Positions 45,469-54,258 of a stretch of 64,000 nucleotides of DNA are shown here, piece by piece (within the stretch, counting starts at the first letter, position 1; every line of letters begins with the position of its first letter). Below the pieces are notes generated by a model. It worked only from the letters and a program-made list of their open reading frames with translations, ran no database searches and was not told the origin of the DNA. The translations under genes and the position numbers were made by a program. The stretch is taken from positions 227,659 to 291,658 of the forward strand of contig NZ_VFPE01000003.1 of NCBI RefSeq assembly GCF_006783905.1. The letters run 5' to 3'. The stretch is from Microbacterium kyungheense (GTDB taxonomy: Bacteria; Actinomycetota; Actinomycetes; Actinomycetales; Microbacteriaceae).

Positions 45469-46316
45469 TGCCGCAGGTCACGGTCGGGGTGAGCCTGAAG
45501 ACGTACTTCGGGCACGAGAGGGCGCGCGCGTGGTTCCAGGACCTCGCGCAGCGCGCGGCCGTGCACCCCGCCGTGACCACGGGCGCGGTGCGCGTGTTCG
45601 TGATCCCGACGTATGTGCAGATCCCCGCTGCTGTCGAGGCCTTCGCGGGCACGCCCGTCCTCGTCGGCGCGCAGGACGTGTCGGAGTTCGAGCCCGGCGC
45701 GTTCACCGGCGAGGTCACGGCCGCCGAGCTCACCGAGGTCGGCGTGGCGGTCGCCGAGATCGGGCACGCCGAGCGCCGCCGCCTGTTCGGCGAGACCGAC
45801 GAGATCACCGCACGCAAGGCCGCGGCGGCGCTGTCCCACGGACTGACGCCGGTGCTGTGCGTGGGCGAGCCCTCGCGGACGGACCCGCTGGATGCCGCCA
45901 CCGCGACGGTCGCGCAGCTCGCGGCCGACCTGTCCGGCGCACCCGCAGGGCCGGTCATCGTGGCCTACGAGCCGGTGTGGGCCATCGGCGCACCCGAGCC
46001 GGCGCCGGTCGACCACATCACGGCGGTGACGAGCGCGCTCACGGCGGCGCTGGGGGCCCGGGCCGGCCGCGCCGGCTCCGTGGTCATCTACGGCGGCTCG
46101 GCGGGGCCGGGCCTGCTCACCCGGCTCGGCGAGAGCGTCGACGGGCTGTTCCTCGGCCGGTTCGCGCACGACCCCGACGCGCTCCTGGCGGTGCTGGACG
46201 AGGCGGCCGCGCTCGCTGCCCTTCGACAGGCTCGGGGAGCGGTGCGGGCTCAGGAACCGGTGCGGGCTCAGGGGCCCGGGCACGCTCACGGACCGGATGC
46301 CGGAGCGACCTCGTGA
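45468..46316 (+). CDS. Triosephosphate-isomerase-family isomerase (L-erythrulose 1-phosphate isomerase role)
   Basis: A 282-residue TIM-family isomerase. K11 (VGVSLKTYFGH), H100 (AEIGHAERR) and E168 (VAYEPVWAIG) are the catalytic lysine, histidine and glutamate, followed by the phosphate loop IYGGSAGPGL. The VSLK start instead of NxK is typical of EryH/LerI-type enzymes that convert L-erythrulose 1-phosphate to D-erythrulose 4-phosphate. The last 30 residues (LRQARGAVRAQEPVRAQGPGH) are encoded by a dispersed repeat and a 13-bp tandem duplication, and are probably not functional. Start overlaps the RpiB stop (TGATG). Confidence 0.87.
   Translation: MPQVTVGVSLKTYFGHERARAWFQDLAQRAAVHPAVTTGAVRVFVIPTYVQIPAAVEAFAGTPVLVGAQDVSEFEPGAFTGEVTAAELTEVGVAVAEIGHAERRRLFGETDEITARKAAAALSHGLTPVLCVGEPSRTDPLDAATATVAQLAADLSGAPAGPVIVAYEPVWAIGAPEPAPVDHITAVTSALTAALGARAGRAGSVVIYGGSAGPGLLTRLGESVDGLFLGRFAHDPDALLAVLDEAAALAALRQARGAVRAQEPVRAQGPGHAHGPDAGATS
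46219..46271. repeat. Dispersed repeat plus 13-bp duplication in the 3' end of the TIM-type gene
   Basis: CCCTTCGACAGGCTCGGGGA (from 46219) is a copy of the element also found in the GH3 and ApnO-type genes. It is followed by GGTGCGGGCTCAG twice (46241-46253 and 46259-46271). Both lie in the coding sequence, after the conserved barrel. Confidence 0.55.
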
Positions 46317-47107
46317 TCGGCCTGGGAACCTACGCGTTCTTCTGGCAGCACTCCGACCTCGTCGACGAGCCGCTGTCGCTGATCGGCGCGTTCGAGGCGA
46401 CGAAGGCCCTGGGCGTGGAGCTGTTCCAGATCTGCGACTACGCCCCGCTGGAGGCGATGGACGACCGCGAGCTCGCCGACGCCGCCGCAGCCGCGCGCGA
46501 CCTCGGCCTGACGATCGAACTGGGCACGAAGGGCGTCGAGCCCGACCGGCTCGCCGGCTTCCTCGACCTCGCCGCGCGCTTCGGGGCGCGCCTGGTCCGC
46601 AGCATGCTGCACTCGGCCGATACGCGTCCCACTCTCGCCCAGGCCGAGGAGTGGCTGCGCGCCGCGCTGCCCGCGTACGAGGCATCCGGAGTCGAGCTCG
46701 CCCTGGAGACGTACGAACAGGTCGCCACCGCCGACCTCCTCTCGCTGATCGAGCGCATCGGCAGCCCGCGCCTGGGCGTGTGCCTCGACCCCGCCAACGT
46801 CGTCGCACGACTCGAACGGCCCCGCGACTGCGTCGAGGTCACCGCCGCACTCGTGAAGAACGTTCACGTCAAGGACTTCGCCTTCGCACGCCAGCCCGGC
46901 TGGGTCGGCTTCACCTACGGCGGCGCGCCGATGGGCGACGGGCTGCACGACTACGAGCACCTGCTGCAGACCGTTCGACCGCGCGAGCTCGGCGTGAACG
47001 AGATCGTCGAGCACTGGCTGTCGTGGCAGGGCGACGCCGAGACCACCGTCCGCACCGAGCGGGACTGGACCCGCACCACCGTCGAATACCTGAGGAGCCA
47101 CTCATGA
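46313..47107 (+). CDS. Sugar-phosphate isomerase/epimerase-family protein, probable 3-oxo-isoapionate decarboxylase (OiaC)
   Basis: A 264-residue xylose-isomerase-like TIM barrel (AP endonuclease 2 superfamily). Likely metal ligands are the glutamate in LALETYEQV (about 133-141), the aspartate in GVCLDPANVV, the histidine in NVHVKDFAF and the glutamate in LGVNEIVEHW. OiaC enzymes of this family decarboxylate 3-oxo-isoapionate to L-erythrulose, which would feed the kinase at 43227. The role is inferred from the flanking ApnO- and ApnL-type genes; other isomerase roles exist in the superfamily. GTG 46313 and stop 47107 overlap both neighbours by four bases. Confidence 0.75.
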   Translation: MIGLGTYAFFWQHSDLVDEPLSLIGAFEATKALGVELFQICDYAPLEAMDDRELADAAAAARDLGLTIELGTKGVEPDRLAGFLDLAARFGARLVRSMLHSADTRPTLAQAEEWLRAALPAYEASGVELALETYEQVATADLLSLIERIGSPRLGVCLDPANVVARLERPRDCVEVTAALVKNVHVKDFAFARQPGWVGFTYGGAPMGDGLHDYEHLLQTVRPRELGVNEIVEHWLSWQGDAETTVRTERDWTRTTVEYLRSHS

Positions 47108-47991
47108 GCACCACCACCGACACTCCGACAAGCTCAGCGCAGGGCACGTACAAGATCGCCGTCATCGGCGCCGGCGGCAAGATGGGCATGCGCGTGTCGA
47201 ACAATCTCGTCAAGACCGGCCACCAGGTCGCCTATGTCGAGAACTCCCCCGCCGGTCAGCAGCGCACGATCGACGCGGGTCGTGAGCTGACGGATGCCGC
47301 CACCGCCGTCGCCGACGCCGACATCGTGGTCCTGGCCGTCCCCGACCTCGCGCTGCAGTCGGTGACCGCCGAGCTCGTGCCGCAGCTGCGCTCCGGCGCG
47401 ATCGTGCTGACCCTCGATCCGGCCGCCGCGTACGCCGGCCTGCTGACCACGCGCGAGGATGTCGTGCAGGCCGTTGCGCACCCGTGCCACCCGTCGATCT
47501 TCCTGCAGCGGCAGACGCCCGAGGAGTGGGCAGACACCTTCGGCGGCATCGCCGCCCCGCAGGACGCCATCGCCGCCGTCGAGTCCGACGATCCGGCCCA
47601 CCGGGCGATCGTCGAGGCCACCGTGCGCGCGATCTACGCGCCCGTCATCGACGTGCACTGGGTGACCGTCAAGCAGCTGGCGCAGCTCGAGCCGACGCTC
47701 GTCGAGACCGTCGCCTGCATGATCGGCGCACTCCTCAACGAAGCGCTCCACGAGACGGTCAACACCATGGGCGTTCCCGAGGCGGCGGCCCGCAGCATCC
47801 TCTACGGCCACACGCAGGTGGCCCTCGCCAACGGCCTGCGCGGCGACAACCCGTTCTCGGACGCGTGCCTCATCGCCATGGACTACGGCCGCGAATCGAT
47901 CATCAAGGACGACTGGAAGAAGATCTTCCGCGACGACGAGCTCGACAAGAACCTGTCGCGGATGCTGCACCTCGACCACATCGAGCGCTGA
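47104..47991 (+). CDS. apnO: Probable D-apionate oxidoisomerase (ApnO), phosphogluconate-dehydrogenase-like
   Basis: A 295-residue NAD-dependent protein. The Rossmann part has KIAVIGAGGKMGMRVSNNL (residues about 16-34) and DIVVLAVPD; the helical C-terminal half resembles the phosphogluconate-dehydrogenase C-terminal domain, with HWVTVKQLAQLEP and VNTMGVPEAAA. ApnO converts D-apionate to 3-oxo-isoapionate by combined oxidation and isomerisation. The assignment rests on this architecture and on the OiaC- and ApnL-like neighbours. The first 15 residues (TDTPTSSAQG) contain a short dispersed-repeat copy (47122-47139). Coupled to the preceding gene through ATGA. Confidence 0.8.
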   Translation: MSTTTDTPTSSAQGTYKIAVIGAGGKMGMRVSNNLVKTGHQVAYVENSPAGQQRTIDAGRELTDAATAVADADIVVLAVPDLALQSVTAELVPQLRSGAIVLTLDPAAAYAGLLTTREDVVQAVAHPCHPSIFLQRQTPEEWADTFGGIAAPQDAIAAVESDDPAHRAIVEATVRAIYAPVIDVHWVTVKQLAQLEPTLVETVACMIGALLNEALHETVNTMGVPEAAARSILYGHTQVALANGLRGDNPFSDACLIAMDYGRESIIKDDWKKIFRDDELDKNLSRMLHLDHIER

Positions 47992-47992
47992 C

Positions 47993-48748
47993 GTGGACCG
48001 GCTCGAAGGCAGGACCGCGCTGGTCACGGGCGCGGCGCTGGGCATCGGCCTGGCCGTCGCGACCCGGTTCGTCCGTGAGGGCGCGCGGGTCGTCCTCGCC
48101 GACCGCAACGGCGACGGGGCGCACGCCGCGGCCGGCGAGCTCGGCAGGAACGCGCGTGCCGTGACGATGGACATCTCGGACGAGGATGCCGTCGCCGCCG
48201 CGTTCGCGGAGGTCGAGGCGGCGGGCTGGGCGCCGGACGTCGTGGTCGCCAACGCCGGCGTGCAGCTGTTCGGCCAGGACGCGCAGGCCGCCGACCTCGA
48301 CCTCGACGTCTGGCGGCGCACGATCGACATCAACCTGACGGGGACGTTCCTGACCGTCAAGCACGCCGTGCGCTCCATGCTCCCTCGGGGCGGCGGGTCC
48401 ATCATCCTCACCGGGAGCCCGACGGGCGTGAACGGCGAGGGCAAGGACTTCACCGCGTACAGCGCTTCGAAGGCCGGCATCCACGGACTCGCGCGCACCG
48501 TGGCGGCGGCATATGCCGATCGCGGCATCCGGGTGAACACGGTGCAGCCGGCCTACACCGAGACCCCGCTCGTCGCCGCGATCAGCGAGGATCCCGCGTC
48601 ACGCGCCGCGATCATCGGGCGCATCCCGCTCGGCCGCGCCGGGACGCCGGACGACGTCGCGGGCATCATGGTGTACCTCGCGAGCGACGACGGCGCGTTC
48701 GCCACCGGGGCGCTGTTCTCGGTCGACGGCGGCATGACCACCATCTGA
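47993..48748 (+). CDS. SDR-family dehydrogenase, candidate D-apiose dehydrogenase
   Basis: A 251-residue classical short-chain dehydrogenase. TGAALGIG (12-19) binds NAD(P), VVANAGV follows, and the YSASK motif (catalytic Tyr/Lys) lies at about residues 156-160, preceded by LTGSPTG with the serine. The C-terminal GRAGTPDDVAG...SVDGGMTTI block is typical. GTG 47993 is one base after the ApnO-type stop. Between ApnO- and ApnL-type genes it is best placed to oxidise D-apiose to apionolactone, a step done elsewhere by the Gfo/Idh enzyme ApsD, which is not found in this operon. Confidence 0.8.
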   Translation: MDRLEGRTALVTGAALGIGLAVATRFVREGARVVLADRNGDGAHAAAGELGRNARAVTMDISDEDAVAAAFAEVEAAGWAPDVVVANAGVQLFGQDAQAADLDLDVWRRTIDINLTGTFLTVKHAVRSMLPRGGGSIILTGSPTGVNGEGKDFTAYSASKAGIHGLARTVAAAYADRGIRVNTVQPAYTETPLVAAISEDPASRAAIIGRIPLGRAGTPDDVAGIMVYLASDDGAFATGALFSVDGGMTTI

Positions 48749-48765
48749 CCCGGGATTCCTCCCGG

Positions 48766-48814
48766 CTCCCCTGTCGCGAACTGCCGCCGGGTGGCGCCCA
48801 TCGCGACAGGGGAG
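48766..48814. terminator. Intra-operon hairpin before the lactonase gene
   Basis: CTCCCCTGTCGCGA (48766-48779) and its exact complement (48801-48814) form a 14-bp stem with a 21-nt GC-rich loop between the SDR and ApnL-type genes. It may reduce read-through or stabilise the upstream mRNA. Confidence 0.55.
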
Positions 48815-48838
48815 CATCCGAAGACGAGGATGGAGCGC

Positions 48839-50575
48839 ATGACCGAGGCATGGCACGCGGATGAGGCGCAGCAGTGGCGCAGCGGCCGCTGGTCGCTGGA
48901 GGTGCGAGGAGACGAGTTCGCCGACCTCGCCTACGACGATCGGGTCGTGCTGCGCTCGGTGCGCGCAGTCGTGCGCGATCGCAACTGGGACACGGCGACG
49001 CTCGTCGTCGACCGCATCGATGCGAGGGACCTTGCACTGACCCTGCACGTGCACTCCACGGGCCTCGGCAGCGACCTGCGCGGCATCGTGCGCGCCGAGG
49101 TCCGCACCGGCGGGCTGCGCGTGCTCACCGATCTCGAGTCCCAGACCGCGTTCTCGACCAACCGCACCGGGCTGGTCGTGCTGCACCCGCCCGTGCTCGC
49201 CGGGTCGCCGCTGCGCGTGACGCACCCGGACGGCCGGGTCGAGGCATCCACCTTCCCGTCCCGGATCAGCCCGCACCAGCCCGCCGTCGACATCGCGAGG
49301 CTCGCGTGGTCGCACGACGGGCTCGACGTGGCGCTGGGCTTCGAGGGCGACGTGTTCGAGATGGAGGACCAGCGCAACTGGACGGATGCCTCGTACAAGA
49401 CGTACAGCCGGCCGCTCGCGCTCCCGTTCCCCTATGCCCTCGCCGCGGGCGAGCGGGTCTCCCAGTGGATCGACGTGAGGGTGGCAGGCGAGCCCGTCGC
49501 GCCGATGGTGGACGCGGTGACCCGTCTGCGCCTCACCGCGGGGCCCCCCTTCCCGGCGATCGCGGTGGCGGCGGCCACCGCGCCCGACCCGGCTCCTGCC
49601 ACGCCCGCCGCGCCGGCGCACGCGGCCGCGGTGCTGGTCGAGCTCGACCTCGCGACGCGCAACTGGCGTGCCGCGCTCGCGCGCGCGACGGCCTCGGGGC
49701 TTCCGCTCGACGTGCGCTTCGTCCTCGCCGACGACGACCCGGCGGCGATCCGCGAAGGTGCACGGGCGCTGCAGGACCTGGCGGTGGTGCGCGCCACGGC
49801 CTTCTGGCCGACGGGGCCCGCGCGGCACGTCTCGGACCTCGACGCGATCGCCCTGCTGCGCGAGGCGCTCGACGACGCCGGTGTGCAGACGCACGTGGTG
49901 GGCGGCGCACGCTCGCACTTCACCGAGCTCAACCGCGAGCACCACCGCCTGCCGCGCGGGCTCGACGGGATCGTCTTCAGCAGCACGCCGCTGTTCCACA
50001 GCCGCGGTACGGCCCAGCTGGTCGAATCCCTGCCGATCCAGCGACTCGTCGCGACGCAGGCTGCCGGGATCGCGGGCGGGCTGCCGGTGCACGTCGGCCC
50101 GATCTCGCTGCGCCCGCATTTCAACGACGTCGCGACCACCCCGCCGCCGATGCCCGCGCACGACGACCTGCGCGACGGGTACGGCCCGGCGCTGACGGAC
50201 GGGAGCGCGGACCGGCGGCAGGACGCGCCCGAGCTCGCGGCGTGGACGGTCGCGAGCGCGGCCGCCCTCGCCGTCCCCGGCGTCGCGACCCTCGCGTACT
50301 TCGAGGAGTGGGGACCCCGAGGCCTCCGCTCCGCCGCGGGCAGCGCGCGACCCGTACTCGAGGCCGTGACGGCTCTGGCCGCCCTGTCGGGCGCGCCGGG
50401 CCTGCGAGGCGACACGCCCGACGGCCTCGTGTGGGCGATCGGGGCGCGCACCGGCGACACGACCACGGTGCTCGTCGCCAACCTGGACCGGCGTCCGCGG
50501 ACGGTCGACGTGGAGCTGCCCGATGGCGGCAGCCGTCACGTCGACGTGGAACCCGGCACGTTCACGCGCGTCTGA
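48839..50575 (+). CDS. apnL: Probable D-apionolactonase (ApnL)
   Basis: A 578-residue cytoplasmic protein with the layout of ApnL: an N-terminal beta-sandwich containing FEMEDQRNWTDASYKTY (about residues 177-193), a central barrel (SHFTELNREHHRLP, GIVFSSTPLFH, VGPISLRPHFN), and a short C-terminal beta domain (TVLVANLDRRPRTVDVEL). ApnL hydrolyses D-apionolactone to D-apionate. Assignment is by remembered architecture plus the adjacent ApnO/OiaC-type genes. ATG 48839 (GGAG three bases upstream) is preferred to ATG 48830. It is the last gene of the operon; only a weak GC hairpin separates it from the convergent GH42 gene. Confidence 0.78.
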   Translation: MTEAWHADEAQQWRSGRWSLEVRGDEFADLAYDDRVVLRSVRAVVRDRNWDTATLVVDRIDARDLALTLHVHSTGLGSDLRGIVRAEVRTGGLRVLTDLESQTAFSTNRTGLVVLHPPVLAGSPLRVTHPDGRVEASTFPSRISPHQPAVDIARLAWSHDGLDVALGFEGDVFEMEDQRNWTDASYKTYSRPLALPFPYALAAGERVSQWIDVRVAGEPVAPMVDAVTRLRLTAGPPFPAIAVAAATAPDPAPATPAAPAHAAAVLVELDLATRNWRAALARATASGLPLDVRFVLADDDPAAIREGARALQDLAVVRATAFWPTGPARHVSDLDAIALLREALDDAGVQTHVVGGARSHFTELNREHHRLPRGLDGIVFSSTPLFHSRGTAQLVESLPIQRLVATQAAGIAGGLPVHVGPISLRPHFNDVATTPPPMPAHDDLRDGYGPALTDGSADRRQDAPELAAWTVASAAALAVPGVATLAYFEEWGPRGLRSAAGSARPVLEAVTALAALSGAPGLRGDTPDGLVWAIGARTGDTTTVLVANLDRRPRTVDVELPDGGSRHVDVEPGTFTRV

Positions 50576-50607
50576 GCTCCAGGCCCGCCGGACTCCCCCG
50601 GCCGGCG

Positions 50608-52698
50608 TCAGGCCTCGCGCCAGACCCGGACGCTCCACGGCGCGAGTTCGACCTCGTCGCCCGCGGCGAACGCGCCGTCGTCGATGAGGGATGCCGCACC
50701 CCGCGCCAGTCGCACCGCCCGGGGCTCGGGCGACCAGTTGTGCACCACCCACACCCGGCCCTGCGGGCCGGTCAGCGAGTGCGCGGTGACCGAGCTCGGG
50801 CGCTCGACGAGCGGACCGGAAGCGGGCCCCGCGACCGACGCCGTCACCGAGGCGAGCGTCGCCCGGTCCAGGAGCGTGCCCACCACGGTGATCGAGCCGG
50901 CGCCGACCTCCCGGCGCGTGACCGCCGCCCACCGGCCGAACAGCTCGTGACGGTAGCCGAGCATCACGTCGGCGCCGTCCGGCTCGAGCCCGTCGATCCA
51001 GCCGTGCGCCCGTCCGGCGGCGTCGCCCGCCGGCGAGACCACGTCGACCGGCTCGGCGAGCGCGGCGAACTCGCGATAGGCGACCCCGGCCGCGGTGCCG
51101 ACGATCGCCGGGGCGGCAGTCGCCCGCAGGCGTCCCTCGTCGTCGCCGTAGCCGGTGCGCGGCCCGAGCACGAGCCGGCCGCCCCGCCGCGCGTACTCGA
51201 CGAGCGTCTCGAGCGTGGGATCGGAGGCAGCGACCAGTCCGGCCACGATCAGCACCGGGAAGCGACGCACGAGCTCGTCCGTCTCGGGCAGCTGCCGCTC
51301 GTTCACGAAGCCCACCTGCAGGCCGGCATCCACGGCGGCCCGGCCGAAGGCACCGACGATGCGCGCGTACGAGCCGCGATCCCCGTCGACTCCGCCGGGT
51401 GCGACCAGCGGCGGCTCGAACGCCATCGCCCACTCGCTGTCGTGCGCGTACACGAGGCCCACGTCGGCGTCGGGTGCGGCATCCCGCAACGCGGCCGACG
51501 CCGCCGCGAACTGACGGCCGATGCCGGCGATCTCGCCGTACACGCGCCCGGGCGTCAGGTCATGGCCGAGGATGCCGCCCCAGTGCACCTCGTGCCCCGA
51601 GTGGAGCGTGTGCCAGTGCCAGTACGACACGAGACGCGCGCCGCGCGCGACGAGCAGCCACGCGGCCTGGGCGAGCTGACCGTCGTACGGCGGCCGGGTC
51701 AGCCACGCCGGACCGATGGAGGCCGCGCCCGTCTCGGTGACGAGGAACGGCGCCTGCCTCGTCGCGCGCATGCGGTCGGCCATGAGCACGAACTGCGGCA
51801 CGTCGTCGGCGAACCACTGGCCGCCCGCGCCTTCGCGGTCGAGGTCGAGGGCGTCCTGGGCCAGGTAGTACGCGTTGCCGCTCGCGATGTCGAGCTGCGC
51901 GCCCACCGCGACGTCGTCCATCGCGGGGCGCCCGTAGGCGATGCAGGTCGTGAGGAACACGTCGTCGTCCACGAGCTCGCGGACCACGCCCGCCTGCCAC
52001 CCGATGAAGTCCGCGGTCAGCTCGGCCTGGAACCGACGCCACGCGAGGTCGTACGCGGGGGTGGTGTTGCCCGCGGGAGCCCACAGCTCGTCCCACTCGG
52101 CGATGCGGTGCGACCAGTACGTCAGGCCCCACTCGCGGTTGAGGGTCTCGACGTCGCCGTACCTCTCGGCCACCCAGTCGCGGAACCGCGCGATCACGTC
52201 GTCGTTGTGGATGAGGTGCAGGCCGGCCTCGTTGTCGAGCTGGACCCCGATGACGGCACGATGCCGGCCATGCCGCCCGATGACCGCTCGGATGACGCGT
52301 TCGGCGTAGGTCCGGAACACCTCGGACGTGTAGTCGACCTCCTGCCGCCCGCCCCACGGCACCGACGAGCCGTCCCGTCGTACGACGGCGAGCTCGGGAT
52401 GCCGTCGCGCCAGCCACGGCGGCACCGCGTAGGTCGGCGTGCCGAGGATGACGCCGATGCCGTGCCGGTGCGCGGCATCGAGGATCGGTGCCATCCATTC
52501 CAGGTCGAACTCGCCGTCGCGCGGCTCCCACGTCGACCACACCGATTCGCCGACACGGATGACGGTGATGCCCGCCTCGACCATCAGGCCCAGATCGGTC
52601 TCGAGCCGCGACGGATCGGGCAGATACTCGTTGTAGTACGCCGCGCCCAGGCGCGGACCGCCGCGCCACTCGTGCAGCCGGTCGCCCGCGGCGCCCAT
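50608..52698 (-). CDS. GH42-type beta-galactosidase-like glycoside hydrolase
   Basis: A 696-residue clan GH-A enzyme. GAAYYNEYLPDPSRLETDL opens the barrel, the acid/base glutamate is in GVQLDNEAGLH (about residue 161) and the nucleophile glutamate in FLVTETGAAS (about 324). A flavodoxin-like trimerisation domain (DVGLVYAHDSEWAM, LIVAGLVAAS) and a C-terminal beta domain follow, as in GH42. No signal peptide. ATG 52698 is one base after the upstream stop (TGACATG), indicating coupling. It is probably an intracellular galactosidase, or in this context an enzyme for another pentose-containing oligosaccharide. Confidence 0.87.
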   Translation of the reverse strand: MGAAGDRLHEWRGGPRLGAAYYNEYLPDPSRLETDLGLMVEAGITVIRVGESVWSTWEPRDGEFDLEWMAPILDAAHRHGIGVILGTPTYAVPPWLARRHPELAVVRRDGSSVPWGGRQEVDYTSEVFRTYAERVIRAVIGRHGRHRAVIGVQLDNEAGLHLIHNDDVIARFRDWVAERYGDVETLNREWGLTYWSHRIAEWDELWAPAGNTTPAYDLAWRRFQAELTADFIGWQAGVVRELVDDDVFLTTCIAYGRPAMDDVAVGAQLDIASGNAYYLAQDALDLDREGAGGQWFADDVPQFVLMADRMRATRQAPFLVTETGAASIGPAWLTRPPYDGQLAQAAWLLVARGARLVSYWHWHTLHSGHEVHWGGILGHDLTPGRVYGEIAGIGRQFAAASAALRDAAPDADVGLVYAHDSEWAMAFEPPLVAPGGVDGDRGSYARIVGAFGRAAVDAGLQVGFVNERQLPETDELVRRFPVLIVAGLVAASDPTLETLVEYARRGGRLVLGPRTGYGDDEGRLRATAAPAIVGTAAGVAYREFAALAEPVDVVSPAGDAAGRAHGWIDGLEPDGADVMLGYRHELFGRWAAVTRREVGAGSITVVGTLLDRATLASVTASVAGPASGPLVERPSSVTAHSLTGPQGRVWVVHNWSPEPRAVRLARGAASLIDDGAFAAGDEVELAPWSVRVWREA

Positions 52699-52699
52699 G

Positions 52700-54208
52700 T
52701 CAGCCGCCGACCCGTGTGATGCGCAGCGCGATGCTCGCACCCTCGGGCAGATCGATCGGCGCCGAGGCGCGGTCGTAGGCGTCGTTGCGCTGCACCTCGG
52801 TGAGCGTGAAGCGGCGTCCGACCGGTGTGACGGTCATGTTCCAGGTGTCGATGACGTCGACCTCGAAGCGGTCGCCCTCCTGCAGGCGCTCACCGGGCAC
52901 ACCGATCGGCAGGCGGAACGGCCACGAGGTCGGCGCGGACCGTCCGAGGTACTGCACGTACTGACGGCGGGGGATGCCTGCCACGTACGCGGGATCGTCC
53001 CACTTGTCGATGGGGTCGAGCCCCGCGATGTCGAGCCCGTCCAGCACTTCGCGGAGGAACCCGAGGCGTGCGGGCGCGTCGCCGCGCAGCGGTCCGCCCT
53101 CGACCATGTGCAGGCTTCCCGACGGCGTCACGAAGCTCTCGCCGTGCGAGGCGTAGCACCCCGCGGCGGTCGAGACCCAGAACTGGTGCACGAGCTGCTC
53201 GGCGTCCAGGTGCCCCCAGCGCTCGGGGATGTCGCCTTCGTACTTGATCTCGTCGAGCACGACCGGCTTGCCCCACACGTCGCGGTAGAGGTTCGCGCGC
53301 CCGAAGTCGGTGGTCACCGAGCCGTTCTGGATCGAGGCGTGCGTCACCCACGGCTGGTTGTTGTCGTAGAGCTCGATCCAGTTGTGGATCGAGCGCAGGT
53401 GGTCGTACGGGTCGATCTCGGCCAGCAGCGCGCCGGTCCGGTCCCAGCGGTCGTCGGGGCGCTCGAGCTGGTCGAACTCGTTGCACAGCGACCACCACAC
53501 GTGCGGGTACGCGGCCAGGCGGGCGACGAGGTAGCGCAGGTAGGCGGCATCCTCTGATTCGGTCAGTTCGTTCAGCCCGAACTGTCCGCGGTCGTAAGCG
53601 TTGTAGATGAGGACGTCCGCCTGGATGCCGTGCTCCCCGAGCATCTCGACCGCGCGCTCGAGGCGCTGGAAGAAGGCGGGGACCGGGCGGCTCACATCCC
53701 ACCGTCCGTCCGTCTTCTCGAAAGGCATGAGCGCCGGGACGTGCTCGACGTAGCCGCCGCCCTGCGGGAAGACCATGAAGCGGAACTTGTTGAAGCCGGC
53801 CGCGGCGATCGCGTCGACGGTCTGCGTGAACAGCGGCTCGTCCTGGTGCAGCCAGTTGTACGCGGTCGCGCCGACCGGCCGGAACGGCGTCCCGTCGGCG
53901 TGCGCGAAGTGGAACCGGTGGGCGACGCGCACCGGGCCGCGGTCGTCGCCGCGCTCGACCGCGAACGCGCCCGATCGTCCCGCGAGCGACGGGTCGGCGC
54001 TGTCGGTCTGCCACGTCCACTCCCCTTCGAGGTCGGCCGCGAAGCGCGCGCGGTACGTGGTGCCGCCGTCCCAGAATCCGGGGACGACCCGTTCGGCCTG
54101 GGATGCCGCGTGCCGCAGCCGCACCGTCAGCGGCGTGCGATCGGCGGGGATGACGGCGGCGCCGTCGAAGGTCAGCTCGATCGGGCGGTACAGCTCGGGG
54201 GAAGACAC
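52700..54208 (-). CDS. DUF5060/DUF4038-type glycoside hydrolase, candidate apiosidase
   Basis: A 502-residue protein. An N-terminal beta-sandwich (LTVRLRHAAS to GEWTWQTDS) is followed by a barrel starting FRPVGATAYNWLHQDEP, with FNKFRFMVFPQGGGY, a likely acid/base glutamate in WWSLCNEFDQ (about residue 254) and a likely nucleophile in VVLDEIKYEGD (about 324), then a C-terminal beta domain. DUF4038 barrels include the GH140 apiosidases. The adjoining apionate-type operon makes an apiosidase-like role plausible, but this is inference. GTG 54208 lies six bases after AAGGAG. No signal peptide. Second-last gene of a four-gene operon. Confidence 0.72.
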   Translation of the reverse strand: MSSPELYRPIELTFDGAAVIPADRTPLTVRLRHAASQAERVVPGFWDGGTTYRARFAADLEGEWTWQTDSADPSLAGRSGAFAVERGDDRGPVRVAHRFHFAHADGTPFRPVGATAYNWLHQDEPLFTQTVDAIAAAGFNKFRFMVFPQGGGYVEHVPALMPFEKTDGRWDVSRPVPAFFQRLERAVEMLGEHGIQADVLIYNAYDRGQFGLNELTESEDAAYLRYLVARLAAYPHVWWSLCNEFDQLERPDDRWDRTGALLAEIDPYDHLRSIHNWIELYDNNQPWVTHASIQNGSVTTDFGRANLYRDVWGKPVVLDEIKYEGDIPERWGHLDAEQLVHQFWVSTAAGCYASHGESFVTPSGSLHMVEGGPLRGDAPARLGFLREVLDGLDIAGLDPIDKWDDPAYVAGIPRRQYVQYLGRSAPTSWPFRLPIGVPGERLQEGDRFEVDVIDTWNMTVTPVGRRFTLTEVQRNDAYDRASAPIDLPEGASIALRITRVGG

Positions 54209-54258
54209 GGAGTTCTCCTTCGATGTCGTGTCGGTCGGTCGGGGTCGGTCGGAGGTGC

